From: Candidatus Methanomethylicia archaeon
Lineage (GTDB): Archaea > Thermoproteota > Methanomethylicia > CALHIW01
NCBI GenBank assembly: GCA_938030905.1
Contig: CALHIW010000063.1
Coordinates: forward strand, 1-5,930
DNA: 5,930 nt
Direction: 5' to 3'
Made by a program: the position numbers and the translations under genes. The notes beneath the pieces were generated by a model. It ran no database searches. It saw only the letters and a program-made list of their open reading frames with translations, and had not been told where the DNA came from. Below are positions 1-5,769 of the stretch, piece by piece. Position 1 is the stretch's first letter. Every line of letters starts with the position of its first letter.

Positions 1-100
1 GTATAAACCAAATGGAAACCATAAACTCACCAAGCCATAACCAAATAAGAAACCCACATCCCAAACCAGAAACAGCATACAAAAAACCAACACAACCCAT
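1..100 (-). CDS. Possible partial small hydrophobic (membrane) protein, running off the left edge
   Basis: An ATG at base 100 opens a minus-strand frame that stays open for 33 codons to the window edge. The visible residues are strongly hydrophobic and rich in Gly, Trp, Cys, Phe and Leu (it begins MGCVGFLYAVSG), as expected of a transmembrane segment. No family is recognised. It starts 41 bases after the stop of the Pcc1 gene. A GGTG motif is only one base before the ATG, too close to act as a normal ribosome binding site. The strand is very T/G-rich, unlike the upstream genes, and a T6 run at 86-81 could instead be a transcription terminator for the cluster. The opposite strand is also open here, so the frame may be a product of base composition. 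In related genomes a prefoldin beta gene often follows Pcc1; this sequence does not look like prefoldin. Low confidence that it is a gene. Confidence 0.25.
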   Translation of the reverse strand, partial: MGCVGFLYAVSGLGCGFLIWLWLGEFMVSIWFI

Positions 101-141
101 ACACCTAAAAGCTTCAAATGAATTCAAGCAACTTCTCTAGA

Positions 142-402
142 TTATTGGTTAAATATTTCCAGGACCTTAGTTATTGATAATATCCATCTAATATATGAGT
201 TCCATAATGCTCTAATTATAGTTGTCTTTCTCGAATAAAATGCTAAAATAATTTTATTATTTTTAATCTTTGCTTTGACTTGACCTCTTGCTAACTTCCT
301 ATTTGTAACTTCTGGTAGTATGGATTGATAAATGATTAAAGCGATATTTTCACTTTTAAATGGTATCTCTACAGTTATCTTTCTTAATTCTTTAATTGAC
401 AT
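142..402 (-). CDS. pcc1: KEOPS complex subunit Pcc1
   Basis: This 86-residue protein matches the small Pcc1 family in size and layout: an N-terminal strand (about residues 7-15), a helix (about 18-28, ending in Leu-Pro-Glu), two strands (about 40-57), and a C-terminal helix with the family-typical Arg-Ala-Leu-x-Asn-Ser-Tyr-x-Arg-Trp-Ile pattern at 64-74. In archaea Pcc1 is the dimerising subunit of KEOPS. It binds the Kae1 catalytic subunit and helps make N6-threonylcarbamoyladenosine at position 37 of ANN-decoding tRNAs in the cytoplasm. Its start overlaps the end of the Brix-protein gene by 19 bases, which implies co-transcription and probably translational coupling; only a weak GTGAG lies before the ATG. 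It is the last recognisable gene of the unit. The family call rests on pattern recognition of a short, divergent protein, but the position next to the Brix gene in the exosome cluster supports it well. Confidence 0.85.
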   Translation of the reverse strand: MSIKELRKITVEIPFKSENIALIIYQSILPEVTNRKLARGQVKAKIKNNKIILAFYSRKTTIIRALWNSYIRWILSITKVLEIFNQ

Positions 403-959
403 ATATGTCTCACATTAATAATAGGGCCACATAATGTATCCGTATTGTCTTTTACAAATAGAATTGTGCAGAAAAAATTCTGCGATTTTTTTATCTTAAC
501 TTTAACATAAAGATCTGTTTGATTTTGTTTTTTAATGTTTAGGGCATTAGACAACATATTTCCAAAATCAACTAAAGTTTTATCATCACTATTTACATCA
601 ATAATGATTTCCTTAGGTCTGAAATATACTCCATCTTTAATTTCCCTAATTAGCTTTACACTAGATATGTATATTACTGGGTCTACTTGAATATATGTAC
701 TCCTATTAGGAGATAATTTATAGAAGCAAATCTTTCCAGGATTACCTCTCCATCTATTTACAATAATTATTCTATCACATTGATTTTTTAAAGCAGTAAT
801 CATAATATCACGTAATCCCATTTTCCCTCTATTAATTTTAACAGCATTCGGAAGAACTAGCCTTAAATCGTTTATAAGGCTTCTAACTCTTCTTGAAGGT
901 TTATGTGAAGTAGTTATTAATATTCCATCTATATTTTCATTACTTAACTCTTTAGCCAT
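384..959 (-). CDS. Archaeal Brix-domain (Imp4-like) ribosome biogenesis protein
   Basis: The 191-residue protein is about the usual length of archaeal single-Brix-domain proteins. Its N-terminal half carries the family signature: a strand ending in Thr-Thr-Ser-His-Lys-Pro-Ser (16-22), an Arg-rich helix (about 23-34), the Leu-Pro-Asn/Lys-Ile-Asn-Arg-Gly-Lys segment (36-46) and the Arg-Trp-Arg-Gly-Asn-Pro loop (69-74). The family is related to eukaryotic Imp4, Brx1, Rpf1 and Rpf2, which bind pre-rRNA in ribosome assembly; a matching archaeal role is inferred. It starts 27 bases after the eL43 stop, the widest gap in this unit, with no clear ribosome binding site. A weak TATA-like stretch near 987-994, about 30 bases upstream, could allow a minor internal promoter. 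Its end overlaps the Pcc1 gene by 19 bases. The C-terminal part (about 115-191) is divergent and gives little motif evidence. Confidence 0.88.
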   Translation of the reverse strand: MAKELSNENIDGILITTSHKPSRRVRSLINDLRLVLPNAVKINRGKMGLRDIMITALKNQCDRIIIVNRWRGNPGKICFYKLSPNRSTYIQVDPVIYISSVKLIREIKDGVYFRPKEIIIDVNSDDKTLVDFGNMLSNALNIKKQNQTDLYVKVKIKKSQNFFCTILFVKDNTDTLCGPIINVRHICQLKN

Positions 960-986
960 GAATTTATAACATCAAACTAAATTTAG

Positions 987-1235
987 TTATAGCCTTACTT
1001 TTTCTTCAGGCGTAAAGGATTTACCTAAAGTTGTTCTTGGGACATAAGCTCCACCGGTAAATATTGTATTACATTTCTTGCATTGCCATATGCCTATACT
1101 AATTCTTTTCAATATCACTATTTTGTCGCAATATGGACAACGAGTCGGTTCTTTCATTTTGTCAATTATCTTCTTATATTTTTTTCGTACACCAGCTCCA
1201 TATCTTGAGCCAAAACTCTTTACATCTCTGACCAT
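987..1235 (-). CDS. rpl37ae: Large-subunit ribosomal protein L37Ae (eL43)
   Basis: This small basic protein of 82 residues is typical in size for eL43. It has the expected zinc ribbon with four cysteines: Cys33-Pro-Tyr-Cys36 and Cys52-Lys-Lys-Cys55. A basic N-terminus contains the Ser-Arg-Tyr-Gly-x-x-x-Arg-Lys-Lys segment (10-19), and the C-terminal Thr-Gly-Gly-Ala-Tyr (60-64) is diagnostic of the family. It binds 23S rRNA in the 50S subunit. The stop codon of rrp42 overlaps its ATG by one base (TAATG), and a GGTGA motif at 1247-1243 sits seven bases before the start, so translation is probably both coupled and Shine-Dalgarno driven. In many archaea the small RNA polymerase gene rpoP directly follows this gene; here only 27 bases separate it from the Brix-protein gene. 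Confidence 0.96.
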   Translation of the reverse strand: MVRDVKSFGSRYGAGVRKKYKKIIDKMKEPTRCPYCDKIVILKRISIGIWQCKKCNTIFTGGAYVPRTTLGKSFTPEEKVRL

Positions 1236-2038
1236 TACTGTTTCACCATGCTTTTTATTATTTCCCTAATTGTAGGAGCTTCTTTATAAGAAGTTTCAAC
1301 TATTTCAAGTACTTCGGCAGGTTTTAAGTATCCATTTAAGCCTTTCTGTAAAGAACAGATATTTCCATTCTCAGTTATAGTTACAGTTAATCTACAGCTT
1401 TGTACCTCTTCTTCAGCTAAGCATGGATCGAGAATTATTTGCTCGTCAATTTTTGAAAATGTCATAGTTACTGGAAGAGATCTTATATCTAGATTTCTTC
1501 TTTCATCCAATACTTTAATCTGATCTCCACTCACATCAATACAAGGTATTTTTGTTGTTGCAAGAGCAGATAATGCTGCTATTGCAGATGCGTCTATTAG
1601 ATTTCCATCATGGTTAAGTATGTAAAGGTCAATCCATAATAACCAAACTTTTCTTCCAGGTATTATACATAGTTCTTCAATAGGTATTGTTTTTGATTCT
1701 CTAATGCCACGATCTACAACTCTTGCAAGCTCTATTGAATTTTCATCAGGCGGCCCAGGCTCAAATATCGGTGAAGCTAGTGGTAGAAACTCAGCATTAA
1801 CTGTGAAGGCTCCCTTGTTAGGTTCATCTGAAAATGGAGTTCCTATTTCAGCCTTTACACCAGCTACAACATATGTTTCTCCAAGTTTTACTTGAGCTGA
1901 TCCATCAGCCTTCGTTATAATATTGGTTTTAATAGAAATATTTCTATATTGCTTAAAATCTCTATTATCAATTCTCTTACCACTTCTCATAAGTTCAATA
2001 ATATGCGCTCTTTCAAGATTTGAAACTGTGTTATTCAT
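1235..2038 (-). CDS. rrp42: Exosome complex component Rrp42 (non-catalytic RNase PH-like subunit)
   Basis: This 267-residue protein has a full RNase PH fold and is close to the usual length of archaeal Rrp42. Family marks include the Gly-Lys-Arg-Ile-Asp-Asn-Arg segment (20-26), Ala-Asp-Gly-Ser-Ala (44-48), the Pro-Gly-Pro-Pro-Asp-Glu segment (94-99) followed by Glu-Leu-Ala-Arg-Val-Val-Asp-Arg-Gly-Ile-Arg (103-113), and the Cys-Ile-Ile-Pro-Gly-Arg-Lys-Val-Trp stretch (124-132). Archaeal Rrp42 alternates with Rrp41 in a hexameric ring. It lacks the catalytic acidic residues but helps bind RNA and completes the active site formed with Rrp41. It starts five bases after the rrp41 stop. A GAGGT Shine-Dalgarno motif (2050-2046), placed seven bases before the ATG, lies in the last codons of rrp41. 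This spacing supports the chosen start and co-expression of the two ring subunits. Confidence 0.97.
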   Translation of the reverse strand: MNNTVSNLERAHIIELMRSGKRIDNRDFKQYRNISIKTNIITKADGSAQVKLGETYVVAGVKAEIGTPFSDEPNKGAFTVNAEFLPLASPIFEPGPPDENSIELARVVDRGIRESKTIPIEELCIIPGRKVWLLWIDLYILNHDGNLIDASAIAALSALATTKIPCIDVSGDQIKVLDERRNLDIRSLPVTMTFSKIDEQIILDPCLAEEEVQSCRLTVTITENGNICSLQKGLNGYLKPAEVLEIVETSYKEAPTIREIIKSMVKQ

Positions 2039-2043
2039 AGTTA

Positions 2044-2796
2044 TTACCTCACACTTGATTGTGATGAATACTTGCTTCTTAACGCTTCTCTCTGTAGGTC
2101 ATATATTTTTTCACAACCCTTAGTAGCAAGATTTAAAGCCTCTTTAAACTCATCAAGTGTAAATTCTCCATCCATTTGCAATAATGTAATTTCATTCCAT
2201 TTTACAAGCATGGCTACCGGCATATCGGCTTCTCCATATTGGTCTTCTAAATCAGTTAAATCAAGAACTATTTTTCCATCGATCTTACCCACAGAGCATG
2301 CAGTAACTAGATCTCTAATAGGTATACCTGCGTCCGCAAGAGCTAATGAAGCAGCATTTATACCAGCACATCTTGTACTTCCCTGTGCCTCAAGTACCTC
2401 TATAAATACATCTATGACCGTTCTAGGATAATTTTCAAGAAATATTGCAGGTTCAAGCGCTTCTCTAATAACTTTTGAAAGCTCAATCTCTCTTCTACCT
2501 GGTGCTGGCGATTTTCTTTCCGAAACTGAAAATGGAGCCATACGATACCTACACCTTAATATTGCTTTTTCAGGTGATAGAATGTGTTTTTGATGTGTTT
2601 CTCTTGGACCATATACTGCAGCTAATATCTTATTGTTTCCATGTTGAATAAACGCTGATCCATCAGCGTTTCCAAGTACATCTATTTCAATTTTAATTGG
2701 TCTAAGCTCCTCGGCTCTACGTCCATCAAGTCTTATACCCTCCTCATTTATTAAAGTCGGTTTCTTCTTTACATTCTTATTATTTTCTCTAAACAT
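2044..2796 (-). CDS. rrp41: Exosome complex catalytic subunit Rrp41 (RNase PH-like 3'-5' exoribonuclease)
   Basis: From the Met at 2796 the protein has 250 residues, matching archaeal Rrp41. Rrp41 degrades RNA phosphorolytically from the 3' end, releasing nucleoside diphosphates, and can add A-rich tails in reverse. Visible marks are Arg-Leu-Asp-Gly-Arg-Arg (22-27), Ala-Asp-Gly-Ser-Ala (44-48), Val-Tyr-Gly-Pro-Arg-Glu (61-66), Ala-Pro-Gly-Arg-Arg-Glu-Ile-Glu-Leu-Ser-Lys (98-108; RNA- and phosphate-binding arginines 101-102), and Leu-Glu-Asp-x-Tyr-Gly-Glu-Ala-Asp-Met-Pro (183-193). Asp185 and Asp191 in the last match the catalytic aspartates of Sulfolobus Rrp41. The frame stays open to an ATG at 2904, which would add 36 residues (MKHYCNLKMN...) unlike the family. 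A TATA box about 26 bases before 2796, normal length and family-like N-terminus favour the shorter form, probably leaderless. It heads the rrp41-rrp42-eL43-Brix-Pcc1 unit. Confidence 0.96.
   Translation of the reverse strand: MFRENNKNVKKKPTLINEEGIRLDGRRAEELRPIKIEIDVLGNADGSAFIQHGNNKILAAVYGPRETHQKHILSPEKAILRCRYRMAPFSVSERKSPAPGRREIELSKVIREALEPAIFLENYPRTVIDVFIEVLEAQGSTRCAGINAASLALADAGIPIRDLVTACSVGKIDGKIVLDLTDLEDQYGEADMPVAMLVKWNEITLLQMDGEFTLDEFKEALNLATKGCEKIYDLQREALRSKYSSQSSVR
2046..2051 (-). promoter_or_regulatory. Shine-Dalgarno site of rrp42
   Basis: Reading the minus strand, TGAGGT lies inside the last codons of rrp41 and is followed by a seven-base spacer and the rrp42 ATG at 2038. It matches the crenarchaeal anti-Shine-Dalgarno sequence well and fixes the rrp42 start. 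A similar GGTGA at 1247-1243 serves eL43. The other genes in the window have weaker or no such site. Confidence 0.75.
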
Positions 2797-2817
2797 ATCA
2801 TGTGATAGCTTGAGGTG

Positions 2818-2825
2818 ATTTATAA
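2818..2825 (-). promoter_or_regulatory. TATA box of rrp41, leaderless-type promoter
   Basis: The minus strand reads TTATAAAT here, preceded by a purine-containing AATAC stretch that could act as a TFB recognition element. Its centre is about 26 bases before the ATG at 2796, the spacing at which crenarchaeal transcripts start on or next to the start codon. No ribosome binding site is seen before this ATG, as expected for a leaderless message. The box would lie inside the gene if translation began at 2904, so it argues against that start. Confidence 0.65.
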
Positions 2826-3253
2826 GTATTCCTATTTGTAGTAAGCTTTGTAAAATAGGCCTTAACAAGTTTATATTCATTTTAAGGTTACAATAATGTT
2901 TCATCTTCAGTAAAACTCATAGTAATGTTAAGCTCTTACAATGTAAATAAAGGATAATAGATGGTAAGTTATTGATTTGACTGAGAGTTCGTAAAAGTAA
3001 TAATAGAATAATTGGAAATGACTAAGTCTACAAAGTGCTGTGATAGAAATTTGTAAACTTAAGTATGTTTATTGTTGGATCTGGTAGCTTAGGAGATAAA
3101 TAAGTATAATGTGTTAAGTTACTACATTCAATCTATGAGTTTCCATTTCCACCTATTTATTTATATTATGAATTTCAATAGAGCAGTATATAACCAGATG
3201 ATCTATTTTATCTTAGTAATCAACAATTCATTGAATTTTTTAGATTAGATTCA

Positions 3254-3275
3254 TGAACTTAACATCTTAAGTTTA
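3254..3275. repeat. Perfect 7-bp inverted repeat (hairpin) in the rrp4-rrp41 spacer
   Basis: AACTTAA (3256-3262) and TTAAGTT (3267-3273) are perfect complements around the loop CATC. A G-T wobble and a T-A pair extend the stem to nine pairs on the plus strand. It is the strongest hairpin I found in the spacer, but it is made almost only of A and T, so the stem is weak and may be chance in such sequence. On the minus strand it is not followed by a T run, so it does not look like a terminator for the rrp4 transcript. Confidence 0.4.
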
Positions 3276-3530
3276 GATTTTACATGTTTTACCATTAAAC
3301 ATTGTTGGTAGTCAATAGATATAGACTAATCTATGCTTTTAAGCTTAGAAACAAACAAGCTATAACATGCATCATTAAGCATTACATAAAAGATCAGATA
3401 TAGAGTTTTTATTAAGACATATGATTAAAGAGATCGCCTCTAAAAACTCAAGCTTATATGACCCTATAATATAATGACCATATATAGCAAATTAGCAGAC
3501 ATCAATCAACTTAATTTGAAGAATGAGGAG

Positions 3531-4268
3531 TTAATTAAGTACGTTATGTTGTTTATTTTTGCCTACTAAGTCAGGTATATTTATTTTTAGCATTTCAGCT
3601 ATGTATTTAGTTACTCGATCGGTTAATCCTGAGGTGTGGGCCTCTTCCTCGATTTTCTTAAGGATACTTACATATAAGAAACTATCTTCATGGCGTTTAG
3701 GAACAATCCATATTCTACCATTTTTTCCAACTTCAATATGTCCATTTAATTTACTTTTTAAAACTGTAAGCATAGATCCCTTTCTACCAATTACACGTGG
3801 AATTTTTGTTGGCTCTATTGTTATAATAAATCCTCTATTAATCTTCCCTAATCCATGTTCTTTGATTGTTAGGGCAGCATCTCTTGTCCTATCGAAGGCT
3901 ATTACTTTAGCTTTAATAAAGTCTCCAATATTTAGGTATTTAAGAAGATTATTTTTAAAAGGATTTATGGGCTTTGATAGAGCCTCTGATATTGTTAAAA
4001 TGCCTAAATATGGTGAGTTTATATCTGCAACCCACATATTAGAGCCGTAATCAATTATCTTACCAATAACCATATCTCCGGTTTTGGGTACGTAACATCC
4101 ATGAATTGGTATAATGTCAATCCTATTTCCTTTAATTTCAACTAAACCAACTGTATATGCATATATTTTATCTCCAATTTTATATGTGTTTAGTCCTGCT
4201 TGATAATCATTTTCTGCAAGTAAGTCTCCAGGTATAGCAATCTGTCTTGAAGTAAAGTAAATAGGCAT
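3531..4268 (-). CDS. rrp4: Exosome complex RNA-binding subunit Rrp4
   Basis: This 245-residue protein has the three-part layout of archaeal Rrp4. An N-terminal beta domain (about 1-60) contains Pro-Gly-Asp (13-15) and Tyr-Val-Pro-Lys-Thr-Gly-Asp (59-65). An S1 RNA-binding barrel follows (about 64-135). A KH domain (about 145-215) carries Ile-Pro-Arg-Val-Ile-Gly-Arg-Lys-Gly, with the GxxG loop at 161-164. Rrp4 forms the trimeric cap on the Rrp41-Rrp42 ring, where it selects and threads RNA substrates, favouring A-rich tails. It starts eight bases after the SBDS stop, with only weak Shine-Dalgarno character, so translational coupling is likely. It appears to end the psmA-SBDS-rrp4 unit, because about 730 bases of non-coding DNA separate it from its usual partner rrp41. 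The alternative cap subunit Csl4 and the DnaG partner are not in this window. Confidence 0.97.
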   Translation of the reverse strand: MPIYFTSRQIAIPGDLLAENDYQAGLNTYKIGDKIYAYTVGLVEIKGNRIDIIPIHGCYVPKTGDMVIGKIIDYGSNMWVADINSPYLGILTISEALSKPINPFKNNLLKYLNIGDFIKAKVIAFDRTRDAALTIKEHGLGKINRGFIITIEPTKIPRVIGRKGSMLTVLKSKLNGHIEVGKNGRIWIVPKRHEDSFLYVSILKKIEEEAHTSGLTDRVTKYIAEMLKINIPDLVGKNKQHNVLN

Positions 4269-4276
4269 ATTGACAT

Positions 4277-4969
4277 CTATCTCTTGATTATTTGAACCTC
4301 AGCTTCACCATGGGTTAAGGAATTTACTTTTTCAATAAATTCAACTTGCATTCCTGCAGGTATTTCAACTTCACCTTGCCACCCTCCATCACTTAGCCAG
4401 TCGGATTTCTTTAATTCACCAAGTTTCGAAATTATTGGTTGTGCTTTAGAAGCATATTTTTGAGGTACTTTAACCTTAGCTATTACTTGTGCTACCTTAA
4501 GTGGTAAGACTGTTCTTAAGGCCTTTATGACTTCTATAGCTTGCTCTTCAACATCTCTAAATGGGTCTATTGAGATACGTGTTTCATTAACTGCTAGTTC
4601 AATTCTTGCCGGTGGATGTGGTAAATTTGTACGTGGATCTATACAATTTCTGGATATGAAAGCTATTATCTGTTTTCTCTTAGCATCTATAAGCTTTTGT
4701 CTTTGCTCAGCTGTTAACGGAACCTGCCCTTTAAACAATATCGTAGATGCTATTTTGCTTATATCTAATGTTTTAAAAACTTTCATTAATGATTCCTCAG
4801 AAGCTTTAAGCCCCTTCTTAGCATCTTTATATATCTCGTCAGAAACAAGAATCTCAGATAAATTTACTCTTTTACCCATTTTATAATCAAATGCTTTATT
4901 CGGATCTACAATAAGCTCAAAACGTTCTCCTTGAGAGTCATACCTTGCTATTACATACCTATCCTTCAT
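4277..4969 (-). CDS. Ribosome maturation protein SDO1/SBDS homologue
   Basis: The 230-residue protein matches the archaeal SBDS family in length and domain order: an N-terminal FYSH domain (about 1-90), a central helical domain (about 95-165) and a C-terminal ferredoxin-like domain (about 168-230). The strongest signature is the stretch at 104-124, with Ile-Ser-Arg-Asn, Ile-Asp-Pro, Pro-His-Pro-Pro and Arg-Ile-Glu. Early marks include Ala-Arg-Tyr (8-10) and Phe-Glu-Leu-Ile-Val-Asp-Pro (17-23). In eukaryotes SBDS works with the GTPase EFL1 to release the anti-association factor eIF6 from new 60S subunits. A comparable late large-subunit or eIF6-linked role in archaea is inferred from the family. 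It begins 14 bases after psmA ends and stops eight bases before rrp4, so the three are very likely co-transcribed. No strong ribosome binding site precedes its ATG. Confidence 0.97.
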   Translation of the reverse strand: MKDRYVIARYDSQGERFELIVDPNKAFDYKMGKRVNLSEILVSDEIYKDAKKGLKASEESLMKVFKTLDISKIASTILFKGQVPLTAEQRQKLIDAKRKQIIAFISRNCIDPRTNLPHPPARIELAVNETRISIDPFRDVEEQAIEVIKALRTVLPLKVAQVIAKVKVPQKYASKAQPIISKLGELKKSDWLSDGGWQGEVEIPAGMQVEFIEKVNSLTHGEAEVQIIKR

Positions 4970-4983
4970 GGTTTAATTCAGCT

Positions 4984-5712
4984 CTATTTTTCCTTCTTAA
5001 CCTCTTCAATATATTTCCTAACAACATCCTGTGATAATTTTTCAAATTTCTTGGTTGATGTTTTAATTACAGCCATTTCAATTCTTTCAGGTCCAACTCC
5101 TCCTTCAATTGCTTTATTTAGTGTTTGAACGGCAAGTATAAGCGCATCATCAAGGCTTAAATCATGCTTATAGTACTTATCAAGATAATCTGTTGCAACT
5201 TGCCCACCAATACCAATAGCATACGCATAGCTATCTACATAAGCTCCTCCAGGCTCTGTTCCAAAGAGTTTAGGTCCAGTTGAATCAACACCACCAATTA
5301 TAAATGATACTCCGAATGGTCTTACCCCAGCATGTTGTGTATATGCTTGTTTAATATCACATATCCATTTAGTTAAAAGCTCAACATCTATGGATTCGCC
5401 GTATGTTAAACGATAGCTCTGAGCATATATTCTAGCTTGATCAATAAGTACTCTAGCATCAAAAGCCAATCCAGCAAAGGCAACACCTATATGTTCATCT
5501 ATTTTATGTATTTTCTCCATTGAAGTCGGTGTTATCAATTGTGAGGGTCTTCTCTTCTCGACAGCTAATAGGACCCCCTCAGGACAAAGAATACCTATGG
5601 TTGTCCATCCCTTTCTAACAGCTTCAAGTGCATACTCAACTTGAAATAATCTACCATCAGGTGAAAACACAGTTATTGCCCGATCATAGCCCATAGTACT
5701 GGGACTAAACAT
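4984..5712 (-). CDS. psmA: Proteasome subunit alpha (20S core particle)
   Basis: This 242-residue protein is a full-length archaeal proteasome alpha subunit. The N-terminal gate region has the invariant Tyr9-Asp10-Arg11, followed by Ala-Ile-Thr-Val-Phe-Ser-Pro-Asp-Gly-Arg-Leu-Phe-Gln-Val-Glu-Tyr-Ala (12-28), the alpha-subunit signature. Lys67 in Ser-Met-Glu-Lys-Ile matches Thermoplasma Lys66, which anchors the C-terminal HbYX tails of the PAN/Cdc48-type activators. Val-Arg-Pro-Phe-Gly-Val-Ser and the Ala-Ile-Gly-Ile-Gly-Gly stretch are also typical. Seven alpha subunits form each outer ring of the 20S particle and gate entry to the beta-subunit chamber; they have no proteolytic activity. It is the first gene of the cluster, with a TATA box at 5762-5769 and a modest AAGG motif (5725-5722) nine bases before the ATG. 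A second Met at residue 7 is a possible alternative start, but the longer form fits the gate length of relatives. Confidence 0.98.
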   Translation of the reverse strand: MFSPSTMGYDRAITVFSPDGRLFQVEYALEAVRKGWTTIGILCPEGVLLAVEKRRPSQLITPTSMEKIHKIDEHIGVAFAGLAFDARVLIDQARIYAQSYRLTYGESIDVELLTKWICDIKQAYTQHAGVRPFGVSFIIGGVDSTGPKLFGTEPGGAYVDSYAYAIGIGGQVATDYLDKYYKHDLSLDDALILAVQTLNKAIEGGVGPERIEMAVIKTSTKKFEKLSQDVVRKYIEEVKKEK

Positions 5713-5761
5713 AATATAAAACCTTGATTATTTCAATTCTTAAAATTTCTATAGCTTCTCT

Positions 5762-5769
5762 TTTATAAA
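5762..5769 (-). promoter_or_regulatory. TATA box upstream of psmA
   Basis: The minus strand reads GTTTATAAAA, a strong archaeal TATA element, preceded by AAAG that may serve as the TFB recognition element. With the usual spacing of about 25 bases, transcription would start near 5738-5742. That leaves a short leader of about 25-30 bases carrying an AAGG motif before the psmA ATG. It is the likely promoter for psmA, the SBDS gene and rrp4. Confidence 0.65.

Larger units (their letters stand above)
2797..3530. other. Long A+T-rich intergenic region splitting the exosome gene cluster
   Basis: About 730 bases lie between the end of rrp4 and the inferred start of rrp41, two genes usually adjacent in archaea. 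All frames on both strands are broken by stops, apart from the 36-codon frame running into rrp41. I see no tRNA (no T-arm GTTCRA motif), no convincing C/D-box RNA and no insertion-sequence ends. It contains the rrp41 TATA box (2818-2825), one good hairpin (3254-3275), and weaker items: an AT-only inverted repeat (3315-3320 with 3329-3334), and the near-repeat TATATGACC / TATAATGACC (3455-3463, 3470-3479) beside a TATATA stretch at 3481-3486. A run of five T on the minus strand at 3446-3442, about 85 bases past the rrp4 stop, may help end the upstream transcript. It is probably a degraded or inserted non-coding spacer; an unrecognised small RNA is possible. Confidence 0.8.

Noticed and set aside
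3..140. Plus-strand frame open from the left edge to a stop at 138-140, rich in Asn, Pro, Lys and Gln
   Set aside because: Its composition is simply the complement of the T/G-rich minus strand, and it resembles no known protein end. A converging gene is possible but unsupported.
1704..1895. Plus-strand frames lying opposite rrp42, rrp41, rrp4, SBDS and psmA
   Set aside because: They lie antisense to well-conserved genes, have no family resemblance and are shadows of the coding strand.
2811..2819. Plus-strand TGAGGTGAT, a perfect match to a crenarchaeal Shine-Dalgarno consensus
   Set aside because: No start codon follows at a workable distance on the plus strand, and the site lies between the TATA box and start of the minus-strand rrp41 gene. 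Taken as coincidence.
2891..2920. Possible C/D-box RNA: minus strand has CTGA directly followed by AGATGA
   Set aside because: There is no good C box upstream or D box downstream at usual spacing, so the box set is incomplete.
3065..3103. Plus-strand 12-codon frame MFIVGSGSLGDK resembling the start of a nucleotide-binding protein
   Set aside because: It stops after 12 codons, has no supporting extension in other frames, and is too short to support even a gene remnant.
3365..3400. Another C/D-like pair on the minus strand (CTGA, then ATGATG)
   Set aside because: The order could be D' then C', but I found no matching outer C and D boxes on either side.
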